The notes beneath the pieces are model-generated. The model was not told where the DNA came from. It saw only the letters and a list, made by a program, of their open reading frames with translations, and ran no database searches. The translations under genes and the position numbers were made by a program. Shown here piece after piece: positions 19,098-27,152 of a stretch of 64,000 nucleotides of DNA (position 1 is the first letter of the stretch; every line of letters begins with the position of its first letter). The DNA is taken from contig JALSJK010000087.1 of assembly GCA_026989395.1 (NCBI GenBank), forward strand, positions 1 to 64,000, written 5' to 3'. Source of the DNA: Methylomonas sp. Its GTDB lineage: Bacteria > Pseudomonadota > Gammaproteobacteria > Methylococcales > Methylomonadaceae.

Positions 19098-19991
19098 ATG
19101 AACTTTAAGAAAACAAAAATAGCGTTGGGTGTTGCGACTGCAGCACTAACAATGGCGGGTGTTTTGGTCGCACCTCAAGCTTCTGCAGCTTCAAAAGCAC
19201 AAAAAGTGGCAGCCGCCATGGATAAGAAAGTTGAAGCGATGGAAATGCAGATTCAGCAAATGTCTGGCATGATGGAAGCCATGCAGGCCGAGTTGCAACG
19301 CGTAAAAATGGAATCAGCCAACAACAATAATGACGGTCGTTTTATGGAGCTGGAAAACTGGATGGCTTCTGTGAAGAATGCGCCGGCTGTTGTTGAAAGT
19401 AAAGATAACATGTTATTTTTCCGTGGCGGTTGGGTGAAAAATAACCAATCAAGAGATGGTGTTTCCATTCACTCAGACACTATTATTGGTAGTGGCGCGT
19501 TTACAGGTACAGGAAATGGTGGTAAAGGAGATGATGAAGGTTGGTACCTTGGTGTTGGCCTTGACTTCAGCCTGACTGATAATTTATGGGGCTTCATGGA
19601 TAACACCGAAGTATTGGGCGAATTACAGGTCTTGTATAAAGATTTAGGTACAACCCATAGTAATATTCTTGCCGCAAGTAGAAATATTAATTCAAGACTA
19701 GTATCTGTTAATTCATTAACTGTTTCTGGATCACCAAAAATAAAATTCATGAAAGGCAGTAAATTCAGACCGTGGATTATTCCGATCGGTTTTACTATCA
19801 ATGTGATCAGTCCACCATCTGAAGCGATTACTGTTTTGAAGCCAGGTATGGTATTTGGATTAGGTGCTGACTACAACATCTGGGAAGATTTCTACCTGGG
19901 TGTTGATGGCCGCTATAACAACGTTGCTGATGTTGACGGTGTGGATATGGACGGCTTTGAAGTGGGTGCCTATATTGGTATCGGCTTCTAA
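19098..19991 (+). CDS. Outer membrane beta-barrel protein with N-terminal coiled coil
   Basis: Exported 297-residue protein. ATG 19098 is chosen because GAGGGGG (19085-19091) sits six bases before it; two other ATGs at 19083 and 19092 are too close or inside this site. The signal peptide ends ASA near residue 31. A coiled coil (about 45-80: MDKKVEAMEMQIQQMSGMM and AELQRVKME) precedes the barrel, as in trimeric or S-layer-linked porins. The barrel half has alternating aromatic strands such as GWYLGVGLDFSL, VLGELQVLYKDLG and FYLGVDGRYNNV, and ends in GAYIGIGF with the C-terminal Phe read by the BAM complex. It has its own promoter and a strong terminator, suggesting an abundant protein. Function not identified. 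Confidence 0.8.
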   Translation: MNFKKTKIALGVATAALTMAGVLVAPQASAASKAQKVAAAMDKKVEAMEMQIQQMSGMMEAMQAELQRVKMESANNNNDGRFMELENWMASVKNAPAVVESKDNMLFFRGGWVKNNQSRDGVSIHSDTIIGSGAFTGTGNGGKGDDEGWYLGVGLDFSLTDNLWGFMDNTEVLGELQVLYKDLGTTHSNILAASRNINSRLVSVNSLTVSGSPKIKFMKGSKFRPWIIPIGFTINVISPPSEAITVLKPGMVFGLGADYNIWEDFYLGVDGRYNNVADVDGVDMDGFEVGAYIGIGF

Positions 19992-20014
19992 TCAAGTCAT
20001 TTAAAAACGCTATT

Positions 20015-20048
20015 AAAAAAGGGAGGGTTTAAAACCCCTCCCTTTTTT
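20015..20048 (+). terminator. Strong terminator after the outer-membrane-protein gene
   Basis: AAAAAAGGGAGGG (20015-20027) is perfectly complementary to CCCTCCCTTTTTT (20036-20048), with an 8-base loop and a 3' T tract. Confidence 0.92.
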
Positions 20049-20109
20049 GTTTCCGGTTTTTATTTTCAAAGTCACGCTGGAGAGAAAAATCAACAGGATA
20101 TCTTATTAT

Positions 20110-21102
20110 TTGAAGTGGCTGATTTTAAGTATCGTTTTTTTGTTAAATGCTTGTACCCTGGCTTATAAAAGCACCGGGAAAATAATGCTTGGCTATGCCG
20201 AAGATCAAGGCATTCCCTATGTTCTGGCAACGGATGATGCCACTTTGGGTTGTGACATGGCAACAGCATTCACGCCTTTTCTACTTAGTTTTTCTCAAGT
20301 TGCAGAGTCCCCCGATCATCTTGCTGTCTTGCTTTATATGATGGCAGGGAATTGTTCTGAAATTCAGGCATGGGAGCAGGAATTAAGGTATTTAAGAGCC
20401 GTTCACGCAAAAAATTCTTCTGAAGCACAGGATGCCCGGATTGCTCAACAAAGGTTTATACAGCAAGCTGCATTTAGACAACTGACGGGCTACCGCCATT
20501 TAATAGCTGCGATTATCGAGCCGGGTACGAAATGTCCGGATTTTTCTTCTGAACAAGATGAGTTTTATTGGTTAATCGGGCTACTTGATGGTCTACAGGC
20601 GGTCATTAATGATATTGCATCCGGGGGGCATGCCAATGTGCCGCTGGATATTGCAGCCAAAGTTGCTAGGGGTGCTGATTGCCTGGAAAATCAAAAATGG
20701 TGGGGCGTTCCGTACGCAATTCAGGCGGCAGTTTGGGCAATGCTTGCAGATCAAGAAAGTGATGAAAAACAGCCGTTACAAATGCTGGATCAGGCCGTCC
20801 AGATTGGTTTAGACCAAAATGTTGCTATTTCTCATGTCATGGCTGCGCAGGTTTATTTGGGGCTTGGAGATATTAGACGGGTCAAAAAAATCATCCGTGA
20901 ATTTGCTCAGGCTAAAGCATCATTTTCCAGGAATAAGTCTCATAAATTACTGAATAAAATTGCCTTTCTTCAAATTCAAGCTATTTCAGACAGACTTTGG
21001 ACCGAAGCGATGGGCAGGCGTACTCCAATGGCAAGGCTGGGAACATTCTGGGATGAGCGGAATGAAGCAGTGGATATTATCGATATTGATGATCTGCTTT
21101 AG
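20110..21102 (+). CDS. TatT-like lipoprotein (TRAP-associated helical-repeat protein)
   Basis: Probable periplasmic lipoprotein, about 330 residues, resembling the TatT component of TPR-associated TRAP transporters. The signal segment LKWLILSIVFLLNAC gives a lipobox with cysteine at residue 15. The body is helical: ATDDATLGCDMATAFTPFLLSFSQ and PDHLAVLLYMMAGNCSEIQAWEQELRYLRA match the TatT layout (conserved DD near the start, then helical repeats), and GLLDGLQAVINDI and VPLDIAAKVARGADCL follow. The start is uncertain: TTG 20110 fits the signal peptide, TTG 20047 lies inside the terminator, and the best ribosome-binding site (GGAGAG 20079-20084) points to an ATC at 20089. It is three bases from the MlaE-like gene. 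Confidence 0.7.
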   Translation: MKWLILSIVFLLNACTLAYKSTGKIMLGYAEDQGIPYVLATDDATLGCDMATAFTPFLLSFSQVAESPDHLAVLLYMMAGNCSEIQAWEQELRYLRAVHAKNSSEAQDARIAQQRFIQQAAFRQLTGYRHLIAAIIEPGTKCPDFSSEQDEFYWLIGLLDGLQAVINDIASGGHANVPLDIAAKVARGADCLENQKWWGVPYAIQAAVWAMLADQESDEKQPLQMLDQAVQIGLDQNVAISHVMAAQVYLGLGDIRRVKKIIREFAQAKASFSRNKSHKLLNKIAFLQIQAISDRLWTEAMGRRTPMARLGTFWDERNEAVDIIDIDDLL

Positions 21103-21105
21103 TTG

Positions 21106-21888
21106 ATGAATTTATTAGGTTGGTTAGGGCGTTTATGTATTGGGCCACTTGATTATGTAATAGATTTTACGGTATTTTTTTTGCGCGCCCTGGCTGTCTG
21201 GCAGCCACATCGAAACATTTTTAATCGCGCAGTCTATTCAGCAGTTTTAGGACAGCTGATTTTTACCGGCGTTGACGCAGTTGCGATGATATCATTTTTA
21301 GCCGTTGTCATGGGGATTGGCGTCACCTCGCAATTAATTTACATCATGCAAGCTATTACCGGTACTGGAGAAATTACTGAAATTCTTGCCAGATTATTAT
21401 TGAGCGAATTGGGACCTTTAATTACAGCAGTTATTTTGATTGGCCGATCCTGTTCGGCAATGGCTGTTGATTTGGGGAATACCAAAGTCCATGGTGAAAT
21501 ACAATCGTTGGAATATCTGGGCATTGATGTGGATGATTACTTTGTCGTACCAAGAATCCTCAGTATGGCGATATCCCAAGTGGTGCTGGCGCTTTATTTT
21601 TCAATTATCATGATAATTTGCGGGGTATTTTTTAGCGCTGCGATTTATCACTTTTCTGCGCTAAAGTCATTGACGGAGTTAATTAACACCATGAGCTTTA
21701 ATGTCCTTGGGGTGTTTTTTCTAAAAAATATTTTTTTCGGTTTGGTTATCGGTGCTCAAGCCTGCTTTCACGGTTTATCAGTGGGTGTTTCTCCAACGCA
21801 AGTGCCTCAGGAAATGCAGAGAGCGGTAATGAGAAGTTTGCTTTTCGTGTCTTTGATTGATGGCTATTTCATATTATTATCGCTGTGA
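21106..21888 (+). CDS. mlaE: MlaE-family MCE transporter permease
   Basis: Inner-membrane permease of the MlaE family, 260 residues with five to six hydrophobic segments, which partners MCE proteins in phospholipid or sterol transport. Family markers are FTGVDAVAMISFLAVVMGIGV, LLSELGPLITAVILIGRSCSA with the conserved ELGP, EIQSLEYLGIDVDDYFVVPR, and FFGLVIGAQACFHGL. ATG 21106 directly follows the previous stop (TAG-TTG-ATG). Its stop TGA overlaps the GTG of the next gene, so the permease and the ATPase-like protein are translationally coupled. Unlike the ATPase-like partner it looks intact. Confidence 0.92.
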   Translation: MNLLGWLGRLCIGPLDYVIDFTVFFLRALAVWQPHRNIFNRAVYSAVLGQLIFTGVDAVAMISFLAVVMGIGVTSQLIYIMQAITGTGEITEILARLLLSELGPLITAVILIGRSCSAMAVDLGNTKVHGEIQSLEYLGIDVDDYFVVPRILSMAISQVVLALYFSIIMIICGVFFSAAIYHFSALKSLTELINTMSFNVLGVFFLKNIFFGLVIGAQACFHGLSVGVSPTQVPQEMQRAVMRSLLFVSLIDGYFILLSL

Positions 21889-22640
21889 AGTTAGATGATT
21901 CTGCATTTATTGTTGCGACAGAAGCCGTACCTTATTCTGAAAATACAGAATTAACTTATCAGCCATTTAGTTGTTTGATAGAACCGTATGGGCTGCTTTG
22001 CCTAGTTGGGCCGCATCGTAGTCAACTACGGGATTATCTGTTTATGTTGGCAGGAATTTACCCGCCAAAGCGAGGCCAGGTTAAAATTTTTGATCGAGAT
22101 ACCCATGTGGATAGGGAGTGTTGGCGTAAAATGCGGACCCGGATTGGCTATCTCTCCGGTATTGCGCCGTTACTTTCTTCTCAGCATGGGTTGATGAACG
22201 TAATGTTGCCTGCACTTTATCATCAAAACAAAACTTTTCGCGAGACAGCAGATAGGGCCAGGCAATTATTAAGCGAACTTGAATGTGATTTCGATTTTTT
22301 GAGTTTTCCGGCAACGCTGAATAATTTTCAGCGATTGCAATTGGGCTTGGCTCGCGCTTTAATGCTTGATCCCGCTCTGCTTGTTTTTGATGTTCCATTT
22401 CACGATCTTGGAGCTAAACAACGTGAAATAATGGCCAGCTTACTGGGAAAATATCGACAAAAGCGAACTGTGTGTATGATCGGCGGCTTGCAATATCCAC
22501 GATTTTTGGAGCAACATGCTACTCAAATCAGTTTTATTTCAGAACAAAAAATTATTTGTTTTAATTCCTGGGCTGCTTTTATAAATTCGGAGGATGAAGA
22601 AGTGCAGGGTTTGATTAGCGGCCAAAAAAATGTGGAGTAG
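21885..22640 (+). CDS. Degenerate MlaF-like ABC ATPase (probable pseudoenzyme)
   Basis: ABC-transporter nucleotide-binding-domain fold of 251 residues in the MlaF position. Its catalytic motifs are gone. The Walker A slot reads GPHRSQLRD (42-50), with Leu48 where the lysine should be. The Q-loop slot reads GYLSGIAP. The signature slot reads TLNNFQRLQLGLARAL (144-159) instead of LSGGQ. Walker B reads LLVFDVPF (165-172), with Val170 replacing the catalytic Glu. The H-loop histidine is absent (MIGGLQYP). The fold is kept: LARALMLDPALL, the D-loop-like HDLGA and FLEQHATQ are all still aligned, and the frame is open and coupled to mlaE. This argues for a retained structural subunit rather than a decaying gene. 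Confidence 0.85.
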   Translation: MKLDDSAFIVATEAVPYSENTELTYQPFSCLIEPYGLLCLVGPHRSQLRDYLFMLAGIYPPKRGQVKIFDRDTHVDRECWRKMRTRIGYLSGIAPLLSSQHGLMNVMLPALYHQNKTFRETADRARQLLSELECDFDFLSFPATLNNFQRLQLGLARALMLDPALLVFDVPFHDLGAKQREIMASLLGKYRQKRTVCMIGGLQYPRFLEQHATQISFISEQKIICFNSWAAFINSEDEEVQGLISGQKNVE

Positions 22641-22649
22641 AATTAGTTA

Positions 22650-23669
22650 ATGAAGGCAGAAAACACAGAAAATTCCGGGCATTATATACATCGGATTAAA
22701 TATAATCGGCGAGAACGTCTGGTTGGTCTGTTTGTTTTTTCTGCGTTGGTATTGTTTGCAGCGCTGTTTTTTATCAGTAGTAAGAGCCAGCATCTTTTTG
22801 AGCCTCATATCAGGTACTATATGGAAGTCGAAACCAGTGAAGGAATCAGTCAGGGTAGTTCTGTAACATTTCTTGGAACAGAAATAGGGACAATTTCCAA
22901 ATTGGAGTTGGCGCATGGGCGAAAAATTCGCGTGGCTCTGGATATTTATAAGAGTCAGCGTGAATTGATCCGGACTGATGCAAAAGTGATTGTTAATCGC
23001 TTGATTAGTTTGGGCAATGCGCTTGTTGAAATTAAGGTAAGATCTTCTGATGCGCCGGTTTTACCAGAAGATTCAACTATTCCTGTTGAAGAAACCCCGT
23101 CACTAAATGATCTGGTTTTGGGAATCGCTAGAATTGTTCAGTCAACCGATACCAGTGTTTTTTCAGAAATAGCTGAAATGATGCCAAGACTTGAACAAAC
23201 GGTTGGAAATATTGACATTATTATTACCCAAATTGCAACTGGACATGGCACACTGGGAGCCGCTGTTTTTGATCAACAAGTTGAGCGCGAATTGAAACAA
23301 GTGGTGACTTCAGGGGCTGAGATATTATCCGAAACTGAAGGGGTTATCGATGTTGCAAAGCAAAGATTGGTGGAACTTGAGCCAGTGATATCAGGCATCA
23401 ATCAAGTGGTTAATGATTTTAAAGGGACAACCAGGGATCTTCCAAGGTTGGTGGCGGAGTTAGAGAAAACCATTGCATTAACTAATACTGCATTACAGCA
23501 AGTCAATCAGGAATTGCATCACTTGCCGGGCATTGCCCTGGATGTTCGCAGAACATTAACGGGAGCTGAAAAAGTGGTGGAAGGAGCGCAAGCCATATGG
23601 CCGTTATCGGAGGTGATTCAGAGGCCTGAAAATCAGCCATTAATACCGCCGCAGCCTTTGCATGATTAA
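22650..23669 (+). CDS. mlaD: MCE (MlaD-family) lipid-transport protein
   Basis: Periplasmic substrate-channel protein of 339 residues anchored by one N-terminal membrane helix (about 25-45: LVGLFVFSALVLFAALFFI). The MCE domain spans about 50-130: YYMEVETSEGISQGSSVTF, then LGTEIGTISKLELAHG, then VNRLISLGNALVEIK. The C-terminal 200 residues are helical with heptad-like Leu/Val spacing (MMPRLEQTVGNIDIIITQI), longer than in E. coli MlaD (183 residues), so it could form an extended tube or barrel. It ends in a proline-rich tail and overlaps the TPR lipoprotein gene by eight bases. Confidence 0.9.
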   Translation: MKAENTENSGHYIHRIKYNRRERLVGLFVFSALVLFAALFFISSKSQHLFEPHIRYYMEVETSEGISQGSSVTFLGTEIGTISKLELAHGRKIRVALDIYKSQRELIRTDAKVIVNRLISLGNALVEIKVRSSDAPVLPEDSTIPVEETPSLNDLVLGIARIVQSTDTSVFSEIAEMMPRLEQTVGNIDIIITQIATGHGTLGAAVFDQQVERELKQVVTSGAEILSETEGVIDVAKQRLVELEPVISGINQVVNDFKGTTRDLPRLVAELEKTIALTNTALQQVNQELHHLPGIALDVRRTLTGAEKVVEGAQAIWPLSEVIQRPENQPLIPPQPLHD

Positions 23670-24678
23670 AATTAATGTTTTTTTACCTGATATTTCAGTG
23701 TCTTGTCTGAAAATTATTTTTTTGACGCTGATTTTGGCCGGTTGTGCAATGCAACAGTCCCGTCCAGTAATTATCGAAGATGCTGAAAGGCTTAATAATG
23801 AAGGTGTACGGGCTTTTCAAGAAGCAAACTGGTATCGTGCAAAACAGTTGTTTTCCAAGTCATTATTGCTTTATCAGGGACTTGATAATCAGCAAGGAAT
23901 CTTGCTTTCCTATATCAATTTGATTGAGGTTGCTTTAGCAGCTGGAGATTTCCAAGCTGCTGAGAAATATTTAATCAATGTGACTGAAATAAATCAAGCA
24001 GAAGGTTTAAAACGTCATCGAAGACGTATCAATTTGCTGTTTTCAAAATTAGCGATTAAAAAAAAGCAGTTTGCCAAGGCTCAGCAATTTCTGTCAGTTC
24101 TGTTGCCGGAGTTTGATGGTATTAAGCCAAAATCAGCGCCGGATTTAATCCAGCTTTCAGCTATTGCCAATCAAACCCGTCTCGCATTTGAGCAAAATCA
24201 TGAGGCCAAACTCTGGACCCAAAGGTATGAAAGAGCCTTGAAGGTTGTAGATGTTGATGCCGGAGCTTTTCAAGGACTATTACTTCGATTTCAAGCAAAA
24301 TTACTGTTAAGAGAAAATAAATTTCAGCAAGCTGCGCAGAAATTGCAGCAAGCTTTGGCGGTTTATAAAGCCAGCCTGATTCAGCCTGGAATTGCTGCTA
24401 CGCTTTCAGACCTGGGGCAGCTTTATTTGGAGCAGGGTGATTGGTTGCAGGCGAAGCATTATTTTGCACGAGCTAACGTGGTGCTACGGTATATTGGTAA
24501 GCGTGATAAGATCATTATAAATACTGAAAAGCTTGCCATTATAGAATCGAAACTTGGTCATGTTGAACGAAGTAATCTAATTAGACGGTGGCTTGCAGAG
24601 CGTAAGGAAAACCAGCTGATGCAGGAAAAAAAATATCTGCCTTTATTGGAAGGTAAAGATTTTTTGCGGTCAGATTAA
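23662..24678 (+). CDS. TPR-repeat lipoprotein
   Basis: Lipoprotein of 338 residues with signal peptide LKIIFLTLILAGC (Cys about 28) and several tetratricopeptide repeats: ERLNNEGVRAFQEANWYRAK, LLSYINLIEVALAAGDFQAAEKYL, and LSDLGQLYLEQGDWLQAKHYFARA. It probably sits in the periplasm or on an outer membrane face and links parts of the transport machine, as PqiC-type lipoproteins do in other MCE systems, although it is not related to PqiC by sequence. The start overlaps mlaD by eight bases, so it belongs to the same unit. Confidence 0.85.
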   Translation: MIKINVFLPDISVSCLKIIFLTLILAGCAMQQSRPVIIEDAERLNNEGVRAFQEANWYRAKQLFSKSLLLYQGLDNQQGILLSYINLIEVALAAGDFQAAEKYLINVTEINQAEGLKRHRRRINLLFSKLAIKKKQFAKAQQFLSVLLPEFDGIKPKSAPDLIQLSAIANQTRLAFEQNHEAKLWTQRYERALKVVDVDAGAFQGLLLRFQAKLLLRENKFQQAAQKLQQALAVYKASLIQPGIAATLSDLGQLYLEQGDWLQAKHYFARANVVLRYIGKRDKIIINTEKLAIIESKLGHVERSNLIRRWLAERKENQLMQEKKYLPLLEGKDFLRSD

Positions 24679-24740
24679 GTTTTTAATAATCTTGAATCTC
24701 TGATTTCACTACGACACAGGTTAATGAGATAGACGCGCTT

Positions 24741-24776
24741 TTCATGCAAATACTTTTGCATGAACTGCTTTAGCAG
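24741..24776 (+). promoter_or_regulatory. Two tandem small hairpins between the TPR lipoprotein and DUF3095 genes
   Basis: TTCATGCAAA (24741-24750) pairs perfectly with TTTGCATGAA (24755-24764) over a 4-base loop. CTGCT-TT-AGCAG (24765-24776) follows with no gap. There is no T tract, so RNA processing, attenuation or stabilisation is more likely than simple termination. Confidence 0.5.
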
Positions 24777-24784
24777 AGACTTGG

Positions 24785-26092
24785 ATGGATTGTGACTTAG
24801 CAGTGTGTACGGAATTAGTTGTTAAAGTTATTTCATGCGCCGCTCCTAAGCCATTTCATAAAATAACAATGGCATCATCATTCAGCAAAGCCAGCCCTAT
24901 TAAAAATGATTGTAGATCCGTATTTTATGCCAATTTAAAATCATTCGATCATTTTCGAGGGGTTTTTAGCTCTACACATTACACGGAATTACCGCCAGAT
25001 TGGTCTGTTGTTATTACCGATATTGAAGGTTCTACTGAGGCAATACAGCAAGGAAAATATCGGCAAGTCAATGCAGTTGGTGTTGCATCAATTGTTGCTA
25101 TTTGCAATGCCTTGAAGCCATTACCAATTCCTTTTGTTTTTGGTGGCGATGGCGCAAGTTTGTGTATTCCCAATAATCATGTGGAAGTTGTTAAAAAGGC
25201 CTTAGTCGCTTCAAGATTGATGGCCAGCGAGCAGTTTTCTTTATCGCTTCGAGTAGGAATTGTACCTTGTGCCGACATCCATCAGTCGCAATATCGGGTG
25301 TTAGTGGCAAAATGTCAGATTTCGGAGGGTTATTACCAAGCGGTTTTTTCGGGAAAAGGATTGTTTTATGCTGAACAGTTGGTCAAAAATGACCGTGACA
25401 ATCACTATTGCTTAAATGCTGAAAGTATTTTGCCATTCGCAGATTTTTCTGGTTTTGAATGTCGATGGAAAGATGTGTTCAGTCCGCACGGTGAAACAAT
25501 TTCTCTGTTAGTGATGGCGATTGAAGAAAGCCCTGAAAGAAATAATGCAGTGTATTTGGATGCATTTGATGCAATACAGACGATTTATGGGCGGCCAACA
25601 ACCTGCCGACCAGTGCAAAAAAATAATTTGGAATTAACTGCCAATAGTAATAATTTACAAGATGAAGTGAAAATTAGGACTGGTTCTGGCAAAAGACTTT
25701 CAAAATGGCTGTATCCATTGTTATTGCCTTGGAAGGTTCGATTAGGGCGTCGTTGGATGGAAAATGAAAAGCAAATGTTTGGTATTGATTGGGGGAAATA
25801 TAAGGATGTTTTAACTGCCAATACAGATTTTCGTAAGTTTGATGATAATTTGCGCATGGTAATTTCTGGAACACCTGAACAAAGAGAGCAATTACTTAAA
25901 TATCTTGAAAAAACATATCAACAAGGATTGTTGGTTTATGGGGTGCATGTGTCTGATCGGGCGTTAATGACTTGTCTGATTTCTGATTACCATATCCATC
26001 ATATACACTTTGTTGATGCTGCAGAAGGGGGTTACGCGATGGCTGCCAAAGATTTAAAAAAACAATTAAAAGAAATAAGGAGTCTAAATTGA
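24785..26092 (+). CDS. DUF3095 protein (class III nucleotide cyclase-like)
   Basis: DUF3095 protein of about 435 residues. The N-terminal half carries a class III adenylate/guanylate cyclase-like pattern: VVITDIEGSTEAI with the first metal-binding aspartate (D79), and FGGDGASL with the second. FSLSLRVGIVPCADI and ADFSGFECRWKDVFSPHGE are DUF3095 landmarks, and the C-terminus ends HFVDAAEGGYAMAAKDLKKQL. There is no membrane segment, so it is cytosolic. The start is uncertain: ATG 24785 or ATG 24869, neither with a clear ribosome site. Its TGA overlaps the TTG of the binding-protein gene. It may make a signal that reports on, or controls, the transporter. Confidence 0.85.
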   Translation: MDCDLAVCTELVVKVISCAAPKPFHKITMASSFSKASPIKNDCRSVFYANLKSFDHFRGVFSSTHYTELPPDWSVVITDIEGSTEAIQQGKYRQVNAVGVASIVAICNALKPLPIPFVFGGDGASLCIPNNHVEVVKKALVASRLMASEQFSLSLRVGIVPCADIHQSQYRVLVAKCQISEGYYQAVFSGKGLFYAEQLVKNDRDNHYCLNAESILPFADFSGFECRWKDVFSPHGETISLLVMAIEESPERNNAVYLDAFDAIQTIYGRPTTCRPVQKNNLELTANSNNLQDEVKIRTGSGKRLSKWLYPLLLPWKVRLGRRWMENEKQMFGIDWGKYKDVLTANTDFRKFDDNLRMVISGTPEQREQLLKYLEKTYQQGLLVYGVHVSDRALMTCLISDYHIHHIHFVDAAEGGYAMAAKDLKKQLKEIRSLN

Positions 26093-27102
26093 AAAAATGT
26101 AACAGTGGCGGGTTCAGGATATTAATTATCTTTTTTTTCGTTTTTGGATCTCACCTGGTATTAGCAGAGGCAAAAAAAGTCTGTGTTTTTGATATTCTTG
26201 GCGCGAATGGTCCGGTTTTTACCCAGATGAAGGATTATAAACTCGCAGCAATGGACTGGGGGGCAGAACTTATTTTAAAGCCATATACCAATGAGCGTGT
26301 TGCTGCGGAAGATTTTAAAGCGGGTCTTTGTGATGCGGTGAGTTTTACTGGTGTTCGCGCTCGTCAATTCAATGCCTTTACCGGCAGTTTGGATGCTGCG
26401 GGCGCGATACCCAGCTATGAGTATTTAAAGTCGGTTATTGCGACAATCAGCGCTAAAAAAGCTGCTAAATTAATGAAAAGTGGTCCTTATGAGGTAGTTG
26501 GTATATTTCCTGGCGGAGCGGTTTATTTGTTTGTCAGAGACCGCAGTGTTGATACAGTGGGAGAATTGGCTGGTAAGCGTTTCGCGGTGATGGATTCTGA
26601 TCCTGCACAAACTGAGATGGTATCATTTGTGGGCGCTTCTCCTGTAGCGACTTCAATTGCCAATATGTATAGTAAATTTAATAATGGATCCGTTGATATC
26701 ACCTATGGCCCAGCAGTTATGTACGAAGCAATGGAGCTTTATAAAAGCTTGCAGCCTTCAGGTGGGGTTATTCGTTTTTCACTGGCACAGGTAACCATGC
26801 AAATTCTAATTAGGAGCAGTGAGTTTCCTGATGGGTTTGGCCAAAAATCCAGAGATTATTCGCTGAATCAGTTTGACCAAGGGGTAGATTTGTTGGCCCG
26901 ATATGAAAATAAAATCCCTGAAAAATTATGGATAGAAATTCCTGAGGCGGATAAGAGTCGCTACTCAGAAGTGTTTCGACAGTCTCGAATCAGGCTTAGA
27001 GATAAGGGTATTTATAACAGTAAGATGTTGAAAGTCATGAGGATGGTGCGCTGTAAAAAAGACCCGCTTCAACCTGAATGTACAGCGGCTGATAAAGAAT
27101 AG
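26089..27102 (+). CDS. AdeT1/AdeT2-like periplasmic solute-binding protein
   Basis: Periplasmic binding protein of 337 residues, like the AdeT-type putative solute-binding proteins found with TRAP permeases. The TTG start at 26089 is supported by AAGGAG at 26077-26082. A signal peptide (FRILIIFFFVFGSHLVLAEA) precedes VCVFDILGANGPVFTQMKDY. Later landmarks are CDAVSFTGVRARQFNAFTGS, GSLDAAGAIPSYEYLKS, and ELAGKRFAVMDSDPAQTEMV. Two cysteines near the C-terminus (MVRCKK and PECTAADKE) may form a disulfide. It overlaps the DUF3095 gene and is followed 50 bases later by the TRAP permease, so it is the likely ligand carrier of that transporter. The ligand is unknown. Confidence 0.82.
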   Translation: MKKCNSGGFRILIIFFFVFGSHLVLAEAKKVCVFDILGANGPVFTQMKDYKLAAMDWGAELILKPYTNERVAAEDFKAGLCDAVSFTGVRARQFNAFTGSLDAAGAIPSYEYLKSVIATISAKKAAKLMKSGPYEVVGIFPGGAVYLFVRDRSVDTVGELAGKRFAVMDSDPAQTEMVSFVGASPVATSIANMYSKFNNGSVDITYGPAVMYEAMELYKSLQPSGGVIRFSLAQVTMQILIRSSEFPDGFGQKSRDYSLNQFDQGVDLLARYENKIPEKLWIEIPEADKSRYSEVFRQSRIRLRDKGIYNSKMLKVMRMVRCKKDPLQPECTAADKE

Positions 27103-27152
27103 CCAGTGTAAAAAATGGCCACTCAAGTTACTTTGAATAATTTGTTGGCATC

